64,000 nucleotides of DNA from Actinomycetes bacterium (GTDB lineage Bacteria > Actinomycetota > Actinomycetes > S36-B12 > UBA10799): positions 3,907-67,906 of the forward strand of contig JAKOZM010000107.1 in the NCBI GenBank assembly GCA_029779995.1, in the 5' to 3' direction. This document shows positions 17,115 through 27,949 of the stretch, one piece after another. Positions within the stretch are counted from its first letter, which is position 1. Each line of letters begins with the position of its first letter. The notes beneath the pieces are model-generated. The model was not told where the DNA came from. It saw only the letters and a program-made list of their open reading frames with translations, and did not search any database. A program made the translations under genes and the position numbers.

Positions 17115-17987
17115 TCAGGCAGGGAACGGCCACAGGTTGGCAAGCCACCGCACCTGATCATTCTCCGAGTTCCAGAGCCCCAGATGCCCAAGGTCCTCTG
17201 TGAGGCAAGGGCGCCATGCCCGTGGATCTTCGACTTCAAGAACTTCGCCACGCTCCAGAGCCCACAGCGCGTGCTCCAGGTGGTTGGCGGCGTCGATCAG
17301 ATCCATCGGGTGGCCCGAGGCGGTGAGCCCCCTACCGGCCATGGCCATGCCCTGCTCGTCGGGGAAGATGACATAGAGGCCCGCCTGTTGCGCTGCCTTG
17401 AGCTCCTGATCGGTGACAGTTTGCATAGGTCGGAGGCCCGCGAGCGTTCCGGTGAAGATCAGACCCGGCCAATGCCGCTGGACTCTGTGCGCGAGTTCGT
17501 GCTCGGCCCAGGAGTTGTGTGGCCTCAGCGCCACCATGTAGGCGTTCTGGCGAGTGAAGTGAATGAACAGAAGGTCGCCGCTGCCACGCCTGAGATGGAT
17601 GTGATGCAGTTGCCAGTCCGCGAGAAACCTGTCGCGACGTTTGGCGTGCACTCGGGTTGCCCACTTCGACAGCAGCGGAGTGAGATCGTCGCCGTCCTCG
17701 ATCGAGCGCAACACCGCGCCCAGAGCGATCCGATCGTCTTCAGCGAGCGTTGACACCTCCTGGTCGAACTCCGGGCAGGTCAGCACGCGCCTGGGCACCG
17801 CATCCGGAATCCTCCACCTCTGCAAGGTCGATTCGACGTAGACACCACGCCAACCGAGCCGATCCAGCGGCTCTCGCGCTCGAGGGTGAGCCGCTTGCAT
17901 GAACTCTTCACGCACCAGCTCGCGACATCCGTCCGCCAGATTCGCCAATGATTCGAACGGACCGTGCTCGGAGACAAGAAGCGTCAT
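17115..17987 (-). CDS. hypothetical protein divergent from the type I restriction locus
   Basis: About 290 residues, no family recognised. The middle region (SKWATRVHAKRRDRFLADWQLHHIHLRRG, LLFIHFTRQNAYMVALRPHNSW) is rich in His, Arg and Trp and loosely resembles RelE/HigB-type RNase toxins fused to a larger scaffold; this is weak. The C-terminal half is mixed alpha-beta with acidic segments. A GTG at 18008 would add 7 residues. The ATG is favoured because a perfect 19-bp palindrome abuts it and would be an operator. It stands directly upstream of, and divergent from, hsdM, so it may regulate or belong to that locus. Confidence 0.68.
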   Translation of the reverse strand: MTLLVSEHGPFESLANLADGCRELVREEFMQAAHPRAREPLDRLGWRGVYVESTLQRWRIPDAVPRRVLTCPEFDQEVSTLAEDDRIALGAVLRSIEDGDDLTPLLSKWATRVHAKRRDRFLADWQLHHIHLRRGSGDLLFIHFTRQNAYMVALRPHNSWAEHELAHRVQRHWPGLIFTGTLAGLRPMQTVTDQELKAAQQAGLYVIFPDEQGMAMAGRGLTASGHPMDLIDAANHLEHALWALERGEVLEVEDPRAWRPCLTEDLGHLGLWNSENDQVRWLANLWPFPA

Positions 17988-18005
17988 CACCTGACCGTCA
18001 GGTGA
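17987..18005. promoter_or_regulatory. 19-bp palindrome at a start codon
   Basis: TCACCTGAC-C-GTCAGGTGA is a perfect inverted repeat with a 1-bp centre. Its inner end shares the A of the ATG of the minus-strand gene starting at 17987. This is what an autoregulatory operator would look like. If translation began at the GTG at 18008 the repeat would be coding. Confidence 0.52.
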
Positions 18006-18205
18006 CACGGCGCACCCCCTGAAAGACCAACACCCGACGGACAGCTGTCAATCCGCGCGTGATGGACTTCCTGCTCGGGAACACCGGACACGGACATACC
18101 CAGACGGTACGTCCAACCGGTGACGCCCGACCGACACCGACATGCCCTCCCGTCAGAGTGGAATCAAACTCACGCCGGCATGCGCCGCCCACAACGTGCC
18201 GCACC

Positions 18206-18253
18206 GGCGACTGTAAGACCGACTCCACGGACCAGGCTGGCGATACAGTCGCC
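18206..18253. promoter_or_regulatory. inverted repeat upstream of hsdM
   Basis: GGCGACTGTA (18206-18215) and TACAGTCGCC (18244-18253) are perfect 10-bp inverted arms separated by 28 bp, ending 34 bp before the hsdM ATG. The hsdM start also has a strong GGGAGGA ribosome site. The arms may bind a dimeric regulator controlling the methyltransferase. Confidence 0.45.
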
Positions 18254-18287
18254 TCAGAGCATGGGGACCAGACGGGAGGAATAAATC

Positions 18288-19853
18288 ATGGCGCGCGCCG
18301 CTAAGAAGAACGCCCAACCCAAATCCCTTGAGCAGCGCTTATGGGAGGCCGCCGACGCCCTGCGCGGCAACCAGGAGCCCAGCGAGTACAAGCACGTCGT
18401 TCTGGGCCTGGTCTTCCTGAAGTACATTTCCGACGGTTTCGAAGCCCGCCGCGCGCAACTCGAAGGCGAACTCATCGCCGACGGCATGCCCGCAGACCGG
18501 CTCACCGACTTCCTCGAAGCCCGCGACGAGTACGCCTCACACAACGTGTTCTGGGTACCCGCAGACGCCCGCTGGGCCACCATCCAAGCCAAAGCCAAGC
18601 AGCCCACCATCGGCACCGACATCGACCACGCCATGGACCTCATCGAGAACGAGAACCCGGTCATCCGCGGTGTACTCCCCCGCAACTACGGCCGAGAAGG
18701 CCTCGACAAAGGCCGCCTCGGCCAACTCGTCGACCTCATCGGCTCCATTGGCTTCACCGAAACCGACGACCACGGCTCCGACGACGTCCTCGGCCGGGTC
18801 TACGAATACTTCCTCGGCCAGTTCGCCGGCAAAGAAACCGGCAAAGACGCCGGCGCGTTCTACACCCCACGCAGCGTCGTGCACACACTCGTCGAAATGC
18901 TCGAACCGTACGAAGGACGCGTCTACGACCCCGCCTGCGGCTCCGGCGGCATGTTCGTGGAATCCGCCAAATTCGTCAAAGCCCACGGCGGCAACACCAA
19001 CGGGATCAGCGTCTACGGCCAGGAGTTCACCGACACCACCTGGCGGCTGGCAAAGATGAACCTCGCCCTGCGCGGCATCGAAGCCGACCTCGGAGAGCGC
19101 TCCGCCGACTCCTTCACCGCAGACCTGCACCCCGACCTGCGCGCCGACTTCGTCCTGGCCAACCCCCCGTTCAACGTCTCTAACTGGTGGGACGCCAAAC
19201 TCGCCGACGACCCCCGCTGGCGTTACGGCACCCCACCAGAAGGCAACGCCAACTTCGCCTGGGTCCAGCACTTCATCCACCACCTCTCCCCCCGCGGCAC
19301 CGCCGGGTTCGTCCTGGCCAACGGCTCCCTATCCTCCAAGACCAGCGGAGAGGGCGAAATCCGGCGACGGCTAGTCGAGGCCGACCTCGTCGACTGTGTT
19401 GTTGCCATGCCCGACAAGCTGTTCTTCAACACGGGTATCCCCGTCAGCCTGTGGTTCGTGTCCAAGGATCGCCATGGCAACGGTCACCGCAAACGCGTAG
19501 GCGAGGTTCTGTTGATCGACGCCCGCAAATTGGGACGCATGGAAACGCGGCGCCTCCGGCTCCTGGACGACACCGACATCGCCAAGATCGCCGACACCTA
19601 TCATTCTTGGCGCAACCACGACGGCGGCTATGACGATGTCCCCGGATTCGCCAAGGCCGCAAGCCTCGGCGAGATTAAGCAGCACGACTTCGTCCTCACC
19701 CCAGGCCGCTACGTCGGCACCCAAGAAGCAGAAGACGGCGACGAACCCATCGCAGACAAGATCACCCGCCTCACCAAAGAGCTCTACGACGAATTCGACC
19801 GTGGGCGAGAACTGGAAGCGGAGATTCGGCAGCGGCTGGACGCGCTGCAATGA
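18288..19853 (+). CDS. hsdM: type I restriction-modification DNA methyltransferase HsdM
   Basis: The N6-adenine methyltransferase subunit of a type I system, 521 residues. The N-terminal HsdM helical domain (EQRLWEAADALRGNQEPSEYKHVVLGLVFLKYISD) is followed by FYTPRSVVHTLVEML, the AdoMet-binding DPACGSGG at 214-221 and the catalytic NPPF at 292-295. With HsdS it forms the methylating M2S complex, and with HsdR the restriction complex. Ribosome site GGGAGGA lies 7-8 nt before the ATG. Its stop overlaps the hsdS start (ATGA). It appears complete and functional. Confidence 0.96.
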   Translation: MARAAKKNAQPKSLEQRLWEAADALRGNQEPSEYKHVVLGLVFLKYISDGFEARRAQLEGELIADGMPADRLTDFLEARDEYASHNVFWVPADARWATIQAKAKQPTIGTDIDHAMDLIENENPVIRGVLPRNYGREGLDKGRLGQLVDLIGSIGFTETDDHGSDDVLGRVYEYFLGQFAGKETGKDAGAFYTPRSVVHTLVEMLEPYEGRVYDPACGSGGMFVESAKFVKAHGGNTNGISVYGQEFTDTTWRLAKMNLALRGIEADLGERSADSFTADLHPDLRADFVLANPPFNVSNWWDAKLADDPRWRYGTPPEGNANFAWVQHFIHHLSPRGTAGFVLANGSLSSKTSGEGEIRRRLVEADLVDCVVAMPDKLFFNTGIPVSLWFVSKDRHGNGHRKRVGEVLLIDARKLGRMETRRLRLLDDTDIAKIADTYHSWRNHDGGYDDVPGFAKAASLGEIKQHDFVLTPGRYVGTQEAEDGDEPIADKITRLTKELYDEFDRGRELEAEIRQRLDALQ

Positions 19854-20992
19854 CTGAGGACCTTCCAAGTGGCTGGACCCGAAAGCCATTATCTGAGTTC
19901 ATCGTCCTCCAGCGCGGTTTTGACCTAGCGAAGCGAAAAAGACGCCCAGGCCATGTCAAGGTGCTGTCTTCGGGAGATGTCAGCGGCTGGCACGACGAGG
20001 CCCGGGTTTCGGGACCAGGCTTCGTTGTCGGACGAGCCACCAACATAGGTCGCCCAACTTGGTCTGATGAGGATTACTGGCCGCTCAACACGGTTCTCTA
20101 CGCAAAGGACTTCCAGGGCAATGAACCCAAATATGCCTACTACTGGTTCCTTGCTAATGACCTAACGGCCTACAACTCAGGCAGCGTCCAAGCGATGCTT
20201 AATCGTAACTACATCGCGAACGTCCCAGTGGACGTGCCACCGCTGGCCGAGCAGCGGGCCATAGCCGCCACCCTCGGGGCCCTCGACGACAGAATCGAAT
20301 CCTGCCAGAGGGTCGCCTCTGTCGCGCTCGACTTGGCGGAGGCGATCTATCTCAAATCATGTATGCAAGGTTCGCTCGACCTGCCGCTCAGAGACGCTGG
20401 AACCTGGCTCTCAGGCGGGACGCCGAGCACTTCTAGCCCTGACTTCTGGGATGGTGAGCTGCCCTGGATATCGGCGGCCAGTCTCAAGGACTTCTTCATA
20501 TGGAACAGTGAACGCCGTCTGTCTGCCGCCGGGGTGGAAGCCGCTACGAATATCGTGCCGGAGGGATCGCTGCTCATGATCGTTAGAGGCATGAGCCTGA
20601 AGACGGAGTTCCGGTTTGGAGTCGCTCAACGGCGCGTTGCCTTCGGACAGGACTGTAAGGCGATAATTCCGAAGATCCCAAGTTCAATGCTTGCCTTGGC
20701 ACTTAGAGCCTCGCGGCACGACATCCTTAAACTGGTTGATGAGGCAGGGCATGGGACGGGAAGACTCTCGACTGATCTCCTGACGGAGTATGAAATTGAG
20801 GTCCCGGATGACGCGTCCGTGACTCGGACGCTGGATGCGCTGCTGTCTCGCGGCGCCGTTGCGAAGGCCGAATCTCATGAGCTCGCTTCCCTGCGAGACG
20901 CGCTGCTACCTGGACTCCTTTCAGGCGAGATTCGCGTCGCCGAAGCATCCACTGAAGTCCGATCCGTAATATCACGAGGGGATACAGCCTGA
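19850..20992 (+). CDS. hsdS: type I restriction specificity subunit HsdS
   Basis: A 380-residue specificity subunit with two target-recognition halves. The first (about 1-145) ends in VPVDVPPLAEQRAIAATLGALDDRIE, the classic conserved helix of HsdS; the second (about 180-345) contains LSGGTPSTSSPDFWDGELPWISAASLKD, followed by TRTLDALLSRG and LASLRDALLPGLLSGEIRV. This arrangement predicts recognition of a bipartite asymmetric DNA site. The stop overlaps the DUF262 start as TGATG, so DUF262 is expressed with the methyltransferase subunits. Confidence 0.93.
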   Translation: MTEDLPSGWTRKPLSEFIVLQRGFDLAKRKRRPGHVKVLSSGDVSGWHDEARVSGPGFVVGRATNIGRPTWSDEDYWPLNTVLYAKDFQGNEPKYAYYWFLANDLTAYNSGSVQAMLNRNYIANVPVDVPPLAEQRAIAATLGALDDRIESCQRVASVALDLAEAIYLKSCMQGSLDLPLRDAGTWLSGGTPSTSSPDFWDGELPWISAASLKDFFIWNSERRLSAAGVEAATNIVPEGSLLMIVRGMSLKTEFRFGVAQRRVAFGQDCKAIIPKIPSSMLALALRASRHDILKLVDEAGHGTGRLSTDLLTEYEIEVPDDASVTRTLDALLSRGAVAKAESHELASLRDALLPGLLSGEIRVAEASTEVRSVISRGDTA

Positions 20993-22839
20993 TGGGATTC
21001 CAAACGCCGCTCTACGAATTGAGCGACTACTTGAAGTGGACGACCAACGGAAGGATCCAACTGCCTGACTTCCAGCGCGGCTACAAGTGGGAAGACGAGC
21101 GGATCCGACAACTGCTGGTGACGATCTTGCGTGGTCATCCGTTGGGGGTGGTGATGCTTTTGAAGACTGGGAATGACCAGATCCGGTTCAAGCCGCGGCC
21201 CGTCGAGGGCACGAGCGTTCCCGACGGAACGTCCGCCGAGTTCCTACTGCTAGATGGTCAGCAGCGGCTCACTTCGCTGACGCAGGCGCTCACCGGCGAT
21301 GGTGTCGTGGACACGATGGACAGTCGGGGTAAGCGCATGTCACGGAAGTACTTCGTTGACATCGACGTGGCCCTGCAAGGCGAGGACCGGATAGATGACG
21401 CTGTGTTGTCACTCCCGGGTGACGGGATCGAGCGCACCAACTTCAACAGGGACATCGTGCGTGATGTCAGCAGTCGCGAGAAGGAGTTGGAGCACGGGCT
21501 GTTCCCAATGAGCTTGCTGTTCGGGGGCGCGGAGACAGTGACGTGGTTGTTCGCGTTCGAGGACAAGGAGACGGCCAGTCACTTCCATGCGCATGTCATC
21601 CAGCCCACGAACACTTACAACATCCCCGCGATCGAACTCGACAATTCGACGAGCAAGTCCGCTGTGGCCACGGTCTTCGAGAAGGTCAATACCGGCGGGC
21701 TGGCACTGAACGTCTTCGAGCTGCTGACGGCCACTTTCGCCGGCGACAAGGCCTACTTCGACAAGCACGGCACGGACTTCCGCCTCAACGACGACTGGAA
21801 GGAGACGCAGGCGAAGTTCTCTGCATATCCGGCGCTGACGGGGCTTGTGAGTACCGACTTCCTACAAGCCGTGACCTTGCTGGCAACGCGCAAGCGCAAT
21901 CTGGCAAGCACCGCAGCTCGGCCGCCGGCGGTAAGCGCGAAACGCGAGGATGTTCTGAAGCTGACCCTGGACGACTACTTGGAGTGGGTTGGCCCGTTGC
22001 GGGAGGCATTCATCTGGGCTTCGGACTTCTTGGCCGACCTTCACATCTTCGACAGCAAGTTCCTGCCCTACCCCAAGCAGCTTGTTCCGTTGGCAGCAAT
22101 CAAGGCCGTCATGGGCAAGGACGCGAACTTCATCGGCCCCCGCGAGAAGCTGGTCCGCTGGTTCTGGTGTGGCATCCTCGGCGAGCTGTACGGCAGCGCG
22201 ATCGAGAGTCGATTTGTGCGCGACCTCGAACAGGTTCCTGCCTGGGCACGTGGCGAGGCCGATGCGGTCGCTCCGAACACTGTGAATGATGCGACATTCG
22301 TGGAGTCACGCCTGCATTCTCTGCGGACCAGGCAAGCCGCGGCGTACAAGGGCATCTACGCGCTGGTGCTCGGCAACGGGTCACGCGACTGGATGGAAGA
22401 CAAAGCGCTGGACAAGGTTCAATACGTCAGTCTGGCGGTCGACATTCACCACATCTTCCCGCAGAAGTGGTGCAACGAGAACCGAATCGACGACGAGCGC
22501 CGAGAGAGCATCGTCAACAAGACCGCCATCGCGGCAGCCACCAACAGAACAATCGGCGGGGCCGCCCCATCGAGCTACCTCGCGGTCATTGAGAAGCGCG
22601 CCCAGATCAGCCCAGGCCGGCTCGACGCCCTTCTGGAACACCATCTGGTCCCGCCGGCACATCTACGCAGCGACGACTTCGACAAGTTCTTCGCGACCCG
22701 CCGGGAGAATCTATGCGAACTCGTGGAGAGGGCGATGGGAAAGGCTGTGCCCCGCGATCTTGACCACGGGGAGGCCGCCGAGGACTCCGCGCAGTTCGAG
22801 ATTGACGAGATCAGCGAACTGGCTGACGAGGTCGAGTAG
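20992..22839 (+). CDS. DUF262/DUF1524 (GmrSD-like) protein coupled to hsdS
   Basis: A 615-residue GmrSD-type protein. The N-terminal DUF262 ParB-like NTPase/DNase domain shows LPDFQRGYKW at 24-33 and LLLDGQQRLTSL at 86-97. The C-terminal DUF1524 HNH-like domain shows DIHHIFPQKW near 484 followed by an N-containing helix and NRTIGG. GmrSD proteins are type IV restriction enzymes that cut modified (for example glucosylated) phage DNA, and single-chain forms such as this are common. Its start overlaps the hsdS stop, so it is part of the type I operon. The combination would attack unmodified and modified DNA from one transcript. Confidence 0.92.
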   Translation: MGFQTPLYELSDYLKWTTNGRIQLPDFQRGYKWEDERIRQLLVTILRGHPLGVVMLLKTGNDQIRFKPRPVEGTSVPDGTSAEFLLLDGQQRLTSLTQALTGDGVVDTMDSRGKRMSRKYFVDIDVALQGEDRIDDAVLSLPGDGIERTNFNRDIVRDVSSREKELEHGLFPMSLLFGGAETVTWLFAFEDKETASHFHAHVIQPTNTYNIPAIELDNSTSKSAVATVFEKVNTGGLALNVFELLTATFAGDKAYFDKHGTDFRLNDDWKETQAKFSAYPALTGLVSTDFLQAVTLLATRKRNLASTAARPPAVSAKREDVLKLTLDDYLEWVGPLREAFIWASDFLADLHIFDSKFLPYPKQLVPLAAIKAVMGKDANFIGPREKLVRWFWCGILGELYGSAIESRFVRDLEQVPAWARGEADAVAPNTVNDATFVESRLHSLRTRQAAAYKGIYALVLGNGSRDWMEDKALDKVQYVSLAVDIHHIFPQKWCNENRIDDERRESIVNKTAIAAATNRTIGGAAPSSYLAVIEKRAQISPGRLDALLEHHLVPPAHLRSDDFDKFFATRRENLCELVERAMGKAVPRDLDHGEAAEDSAQFEIDEISELADEVE

Positions 22840-22946
22840 TCGACCGCAGTCTAGACACGAATCCCGATTCGGCTAGCGGCTGAACAGATCGAGGGGCTAT
22901 CAGTGCCATGATGGGGCAACAGTTGTTCAGGCTGGAAGGGGTCTTC

Positions 22947-23105
22947 ATGAGCGAGTTCGGGGCACAAGACCAGCAAGGTCGCCAAGGACGCTTGGCGGCG
23001 GCGCTCAAAGCCGCCGAGCGTGCCAAGAAGTCGAATGAGGAACGCAGCCGTTCCGAGATGACGTACATGCTCAACTACGGCGCCAGCGCACCAGTGACGA
23101 AATAG
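22947..23105 (+). CDS. small charged hypothetical protein
   Basis: A 52-residue protein with a good ribosome site (GGAAGGGG, about 6 nt before the ATG). It is mostly one predicted alpha helix rich in Ala, Lys, Arg and Glu (RLAAALKAAERAKKSNEERSR). It lies between the DUF262 gene and the convergent SIR2 gene, ending 10 bp before the SIR2 stop. No family is known; an inhibitor or regulator of the restriction locus is possible but unproven. Confidence 0.5.
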   Translation: MSEFGAQDQQGRQGRLAAALKAAERAKKSNEERSRSEMTYMLNYGASAPVTK

Positions 23106-23115
23106 ACGCAAAGCA

Positions 23116-24666
23116 TCAAGTCGTCTTCGATCGTTCCCTGAGCACTCCAGCAAGGTCCCGCAGGATCTGTACGACCAGACTCATCTCTTTCGGATTGGCG
23201 TTCAAGAGGGTGTGAGGCGACGAGCTCGAGGCGCAGAGGGTCGCAGCCCCGACGGGGAGCATGGGGCTGGCGGCTTTATCCATGATGGAATCGAAGACTG
23301 GAACCACCAAGAAGTGCTTCCAGCGCATGGTCTCATCCTCTTCCGCAAGCCCGAGATCATCGAGTGTGTACAACCGCGGGTGGCCAGATTGGAAACCCCT
23401 GACGGTCGCATGCTTGGACCGAAGGTCCAATTCCTGCCTTCGGAGTAACGCTCTCTCCCAGATCGGACCGACAGACGACGCCCACTGGACGAGATGCCGG
23501 TCTTTGGGAGTGTCGCGAAGCCACAGGTCAAGGCGATAGATCTCATCCTTGGGGGCCTTGTGTCGCTTCTGACTCAGGATGTCCCGGACTGTGTTCAAGG
23601 TTTCCAGCAGTACTTCGCTGGCCAGCTCCGGCTTGTCCAAGACAGGCTCGAACTCCTGCCACCATTGGTCTAGACGCTTGCCGTACCGTCTGTCCCCGTC
23701 GACATGGTCACTCGGAATTGCCGCGGCAATTGCAAGGCCAAGTTCCTTGCAGAACTCCGGGACCTGAAACAGAAAGTCTGGAAACAGCAGATCTAAGTCG
23801 AGGTGCTGGCACCTGGCGTGCATCAAATCCAAAGCGGCTTCGTAGTCATCGTGCTTGTAGATGCTGGTGGGTAGAAGCGGGTACAACGCCACTCTGGGGA
23901 CCTTGCTCTGACCGACCGTTGACGCCAGGGCATCGATGAGAGGAGGGTCCGCAAGGCTCGAGCCCAGGATTAGCATTGCTGACCCTGAGCGCCGAATCAA
24001 GGTGCTAACGCGGCGGCTGAACGAACGCCGGGTTGCCGCGTAGTCCGTCTCGGTGAGCACACAACGCCCGGTGGGTTTGCCGTTCTGGGGAATCCGACCG
24101 TGCATGTAGACAATCTGCACTTCCCCGTTCTTGGCAGGTCGCCGCTCTTCCTCAAGAGCCGCGACCACCACCTTCACCCGGGGTCGATGCTGCTCGCGTA
24201 CGTGCTCTTGGACGCGGGCTTCGAGATGGGTGTCGTAGTTGGTGGTAATGAGAGTCACGCTGCGGCCCCTCACAGCAGCAGTGACTGCCAGTTTCGCCAG
24301 GCTGTCGACCAACTCGCCTGACTCCCATCTGGAGGACTGAGGTGGATAGAGCAAGGAGGCTAGTCGACTCGTTACCGCTTTCTGTTGCTCCTTGCGTTTA
24401 GCTCCCGCATCGATGCGCGCCTTCTCGAAGAGTGCGGAAGCGACCTGAGGCCAATCCATCGACTTGGCTGCGGTCTCCATGCCGCTTCGAGCAGTGAACA
24501 CCTGTTCCAGCAGTGCCACCCAGGACATGCCTGTCTGGTCGATGGTGACGCCGGCACCGCAGAAGACCACTAGATGCTTGGCATCCGCAAGCCGGCGCAA
24601 CGCATCCTTCGTTGAAGGCTCCATGAAGAAGGCGGTTTCGCTACGGGCCACTTTGTGATCCATCAT
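23116..24666 (-). CDS. SIR2-like domain protein (probable NAD-degrading defence effector)
   Basis: A 516-residue protein. The N-terminal half is SIR2-like: [10 protein letters not shown] at 32-41 (NAD-binding GAG), [11 protein letters not shown] (TN.D motif), VYMHGRIP (catalytic His) and [17 protein letters not shown]. The C-terminal half is alpha-helical with no recognised domain. Such SIR2 proteins in defence islands deplete NAD+ on phage sensing, causing abortive infection. The gene lies inside the type I locus but on the opposite strand, divergent from hsdR by about 115 bp. A second ATG 3 bp in gives better spacing from the GAGGGGGA ribosome site. Confidence 0.88.
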   Translation of the reverse strand: MMDHKVARSETAFFMEPSTKDALRRLADAKHLVVFCGAGVTIDQTGMSWVALLEQVFTARSGMETAAKSMDWPQVASALFEKARIDAGAKRKEQQKAVTSRLASLLYPPQSSRWESGELVDSLAKLAVTAAVRGRSVTLITTNYDTHLEARVQEHVREQHRPRVKVVVAALEEERRPAKNGEVQIVYMHGRIPQNGKPTGRCVLTETDYAATRRSFSRRVSTLIRRSGSAMLILGSSLADPPLIDALASTVGQSKVPRVALYPLLPTSIYKHDDYEAALDLMHARCQHLDLDLLFPDFLFQVPEFCKELGLAIAAAIPSDHVDGDRRYGKRLDQWWQEFEPVLDKPELASEVLLETLNTVRDILSQKRHKAPKDEIYRLDLWLRDTPKDRHLVQWASSVGPIWERALLRRQELDLRSKHATVRGFQSGHPRLYTLDDLGLAEEDETMRWKHFLVVPVFDSIMDKAASPMLPVGAATLCASSSSPHTLLNANPKEMSLVVQILRDLAGVLRERSKTT

Positions 24667-24781
24667 TCCCCCTCAAGCGCGTGGGCATCCCAGCCAGTTG
24701 ATCAGGCCGAGCATATCCATGAACAGGCACCTTCTTGCGCTGAGCGCCGTGGATCGACCATCGAGTAGCCTGGAATTCACC

Positions 24782-27700
24782 ATGATCGGGCCGCCTGCAT
24801 CGGCGGGTCAGGACTGGTCCTCGTTTCAGCCGCGAGACAGGGGACACGGTTTGAGCGCTTTCGACGAGTCGCTGGTCGAGCAGGCTGCCCTAGACTTCTT
24901 TCGCGAACTCGGCTACTCCACACAATCCGGTCCCAACATCGGCCCTGGAGAGGTGGCGCAGGAGCGCGATTCGTGGGAGCAGGTCTACCTTCTCGGCCGA
25001 CTGCGGGAGGCAGGTCGGCGCTTGAACCCTGAGCACCAGGGTCTGGTGGACGAGGCGGTCAAGCGCTTGCAGAGGGCGGAGTCTCAGTCGGAGTTGGCGG
25101 AGAACTTCCGCGTCCATCGACTGCTGGTGGATGGTGTGCCGGTGGAGTACCGCGGTGACGACGGCCAGGTGCGCACGGCCTATATCCGGCTGATCGACTT
25201 CGATAACCCGGCAAGCAACGACTTTCTGGCGGTCAGCCAATTCACGATCGTTGGCCACAAGACGCGGCGCCCGGATGTGTTGGTGTTCATTAACGGCATC
25301 CCCCTCGGCTTGCTGGAGTTGAAGAACCCGGCTGCCGAGCATGCGACGCTACGCACCGCTTGGAATCAGGTGCAGACGTACCGGGCCGATATTCCGGCGG
25401 TGTTCACCCCGAATGCGGTCACGGTGATCTCGGATGGCACGTCGGCGGCGATGAGTTCGTTCACGGCCGGGTTCGAGCATTATGCGCCGTGGAAGACGAT
25501 CGACGGTCGGGAGGTGGTCACGAACCGGCCCGCGTTGGAGGTGCTGCTCAAGGGAGTGTTCGAGCCGGCCCGGTTCCTGGATATGGTGCGCAGTTTCGTG
25601 GTGTTCTCCGATGAGCCGCACGGAATGGTCAAGCGCGTCGCGAAGTACCACCAGTACTGGGCGGTCAACGCGGCGGTGGAGTCCACCGTGGTTGCGGCCG
25701 GTGAGGGTGGGGACCGGCGCGGTGGGGTTGTCTGGCACACCCAGGGGTCGGGCAAGAGCATCGAGATGCTGCTGTACGCGGCGAAGGTTATGCGTGACCC
25801 ACGGATGGGCAACCCGACAATGGTGTTCCTGACCGACCGCAACGACCTCGATGACCAGCTGTTTGGGGAGGTGTTCGCCCCCGCGGAGATCCTGCCCGAG
25901 AGGCCGGTGCAGGCCGAGTCGCGGGCGGACCTGCGCAGGCTGTTGCGGCGCGCTTCCGGCGGGATCGTGTTCACCACGTTGCAGAAGTTCGCCCCGCTGG
26001 CCGGTGACGATGTGAACCCGGTCCTGACTGATCGTCGCAACGTGGTGGTGGTGGCTGATGAGGCGCACCGCTCGCAGTACGGGTTCTCCGAGACCCTGGC
26101 TGCGGACGGCACTCTGCGGTCTGGGCTGGCCAAGCACATGCGTGATGCGCTGCCTGCGGCGACGTTCCTGGGGTTCACCGGCACCCCGATCGAATCCACC
26201 GACAAGTCGACCCGGTCGGTGTTCGGTGACTACATCGACGTGTACGACCTGACCCGCGCGGTGGAGGACGGCGCGACGGTGAAGATCTACTACGAGTCCC
26301 GGCTTGCCAAGGTCGCCCTATCGGAGGCGGACATGGCCGCTCTGGATGATCTGGCCGATGAGATCACCGCTGAGGTGGACGAGCAGGATGCCACCCGCGC
26401 GAAGTCGAAGTGGTCACGGCTGGAGGCGATCGTCGGGGCTGAGGACCGCCTGGACCTGATCGCCGCCGACATCGTCGAGCATTGGGGGAAACGCCGCGAA
26501 GCGATGCTCGGCAAGGCGATGATCGTGACGATGTCGCGGCGGATCGCGGTGCGGCTCTACGAGAAGATCGTGGCGCTGCGTCCCGACTGGCATGCCGACA
26601 ACCCCCAGCAGGGCCGGATCAAAGTCGTGATGACCGGGTCGGCGGCGGACCCGGCCGCGTTCCAGCCGCACATTTACTCCAAAGAGGTGCGCCGGGACAT
26701 CAAAGCCCGCGCGAAGGACCCCGACGACCCGCTGGAACTGGTGATCGTGCGGGACATGTGGCTGACCGGGTTCGACGCCCCGTCGATGCACACCATGTAT
26801 GTGGACAAGACCATGCAAGGCGCCGGGCTGATGCAGGCCATCGCCCGGGTCAACCGCACCTTCCGCGACAAACCCGGCGGGCTGGTCGTGGACTACATCG
26901 GGGTGTTCTCCAACCTTCAGAAAGCACTCATCGAGTACTCCCCCTCCGATCGGGACCAGGCCGGCGTACCCATCGAAGAGTTGGTCGACGCGATGCTGGA
27001 AAAGCACGACGTCGTGCGCGGGCTGCTGCACGGCTGCCCGTACGACTCCTCCCCTCTGCTGCCCGCCGGTGCGCGGCTGGCAGAGCACGCCAAGGTGCTC
27101 GACTTCGTGATGGCCGACCCCGACCGGCAATCCCGCTTCCTGGACCAAGTCCTGGCGCTGGTGAAGGCCTACGCCCTGGCCGGGGCCCGGGAGGAGGCCG
27201 CGGCGATCCGCAACGACGTGCGCCTGTTCACCGATGTGCGCGCTGCAATCCTGAAGATCCTCAACCCCGACGCCGGCCGCGGCGGGGTCGGCGCGGTAGA
27301 GATCGACACCGCGATCGGACAGCTCGTCAACGAGGCCGTGGCCGCCGACGAGGTCGTGGACATCTACAAACTCGCCGGCGTGGACACCCCAGAGATCTCC
27401 ATCCTGTCCGATGAGTTCCTGGACTCACTGGCCCACCGAGACAAACCCAACCTGCAACTCGGGCTGCTGCGCCGGATTCTCAACGACCGCATCAAGACCG
27501 TCTCCAGGTCGAACCTGGTGCAGTCCCGTAAGTTCTCCGAGCAACTCGAAGAGGCCATCAACAAGTACACCAACCGGTCGCTGACCACCGCTGAGATCAT
27601 CGCCGAGCTGGTGAAGTTGGCCAAGGAGATGCGCGACCAAACCCACCGGCACGAAGAACTCGGACTGTCCGAGGCGGAGGCGGCGTTCTACGACGCCATC

Positions 27701-27949
27701 GTGCAGAACCAGGCCGCCGTGCTGGAGATGGGAGACGACAAGCTCAAGAAGATCTCCATGGATCTGGTCGAGTCCGTCCGCGGCTCGGTGACCATCGACT
27801 GGAACTACAAAGAGTCCGTGAAGGCCGGGCTCAGGGCGAAAGTCCGACGACTGCTGGCAATCAATGGATACCCGCCGGACCTCGAGGAACGGGCGATCGA
27901 ATTGGTGTTGGAGCAGGCGGAGCTGTTCGCGGGGCACGAGGAGGCCTGA
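24782..27949 (+). CDS. hsdR: type I restriction endonuclease HsdR
   Basis: About 1055 residues, the usual length for HsdR. The N-terminal nuclease domain has [20 protein letters not shown] (PD..E.K). The SF2 translocase shows WHTQGSGKS near 318-326 (motif I), [12 protein letters not shown] (Ia), [13 protein letters not shown] near 424 (DEAH box), GFTGTPIE (III), [22 protein letters not shown] (V) and [11 protein letters not shown] (VI). The C-terminal helical region should dock on HsdM/S. Start is uncertain: an upstream TTG at 24698 and a TTG at 24851 are alternatives. Its stop overlaps the AlbA_2 gene as TGATG. It is separated from hsdM/S by DUF262 and SIR2. Confidence 0.95.
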   Translation: MIGPPASAGQDWSSFQPRDRGHGLSAFDESLVEQAALDFFRELGYSTQSGPNIGPGEVAQERDSWEQVYLLGRLREAGRRLNPEHQGLVDEAVKRLQRAESQSELAENFRVHRLLVDGVPVEYRGDDGQVRTAYIRLIDFDNPASNDFLAVSQFTIVGHKTRRPDVLVFINGIPLGLLELKNPAAEHATLRTAWNQVQTYRADIPAVFTPNAVTVISDGTSAAMSSFTAGFEHYAPWKTIDGREVVTNRPALEVLLKGVFEPARFLDMVRSFVVFSDEPHGMVKRVAKYHQYWAVNAAVESTVVAAGEGGDRRGGVVWHTQGSGKSIEMLLYAAKVMRDPRMGNPTMVFLTDRNDLDDQLFGEVFAPAEILPERPVQAESRADLRRLLRRASGGIVFTTLQKFAPLAGDDVNPVLTDRRNVVVVADEAHRSQYGFSETLAADGTLRSGLAKHMRDALPAATFLGFTGTPIESTDKSTRSVFGDYIDVYDLTRAVEDGATVKIYYESRLAKVALSEADMAALDDLADEITAEVDEQDATRAKSKWSRLEAIVGAEDRLDLIAADIVEHWGKRREAMLGKAMIVTMSRRIAVRLYEKIVALRPDWHADNPQQGRIKVVMTGSAADPAAFQPHIYSKEVRRDIKARAKDPDDPLELVIVRDMWLTGFDAPSMHTMYVDKTMQGAGLMQAIARVNRTFRDKPGGLVVDYIGVFSNLQKALIEYSPSDRDQAGVPIEELVDAMLEKHDVVRGLLHGCPYDSSPLLPAGARLAEHAKVLDFVMADPDRQSRFLDQVLALVKAYALAGAREEAAAIRNDVRLFTDVRAAILKILNPDAGRGGVGAVEIDTAIGQLVNEAVAADEVVDIYKLAGVDTPEISILSDEFLDSLAHRDKPNLQLGLLRRILNDRIKTVSRSNLVQSRKFSEQLEEAINKYTNRSLTTAEIIAELVKLAKEMRDQTHRHEELGLSEAEAAFYDAIVQNQAAVLEMGDDKLKKISMDLVESVRGSVTIDWNYKESVKAGLRAKVRRLLAINGYPPDLEERAIELVLEQAELFAGHEEA

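Noticed and set aside
18537..19283. Antisense frame opposite hsdM, rich in Val/Gly/Glu
   Set aside because: Low-complexity composition arises from the complement of hsdM codons; no start signal or family.
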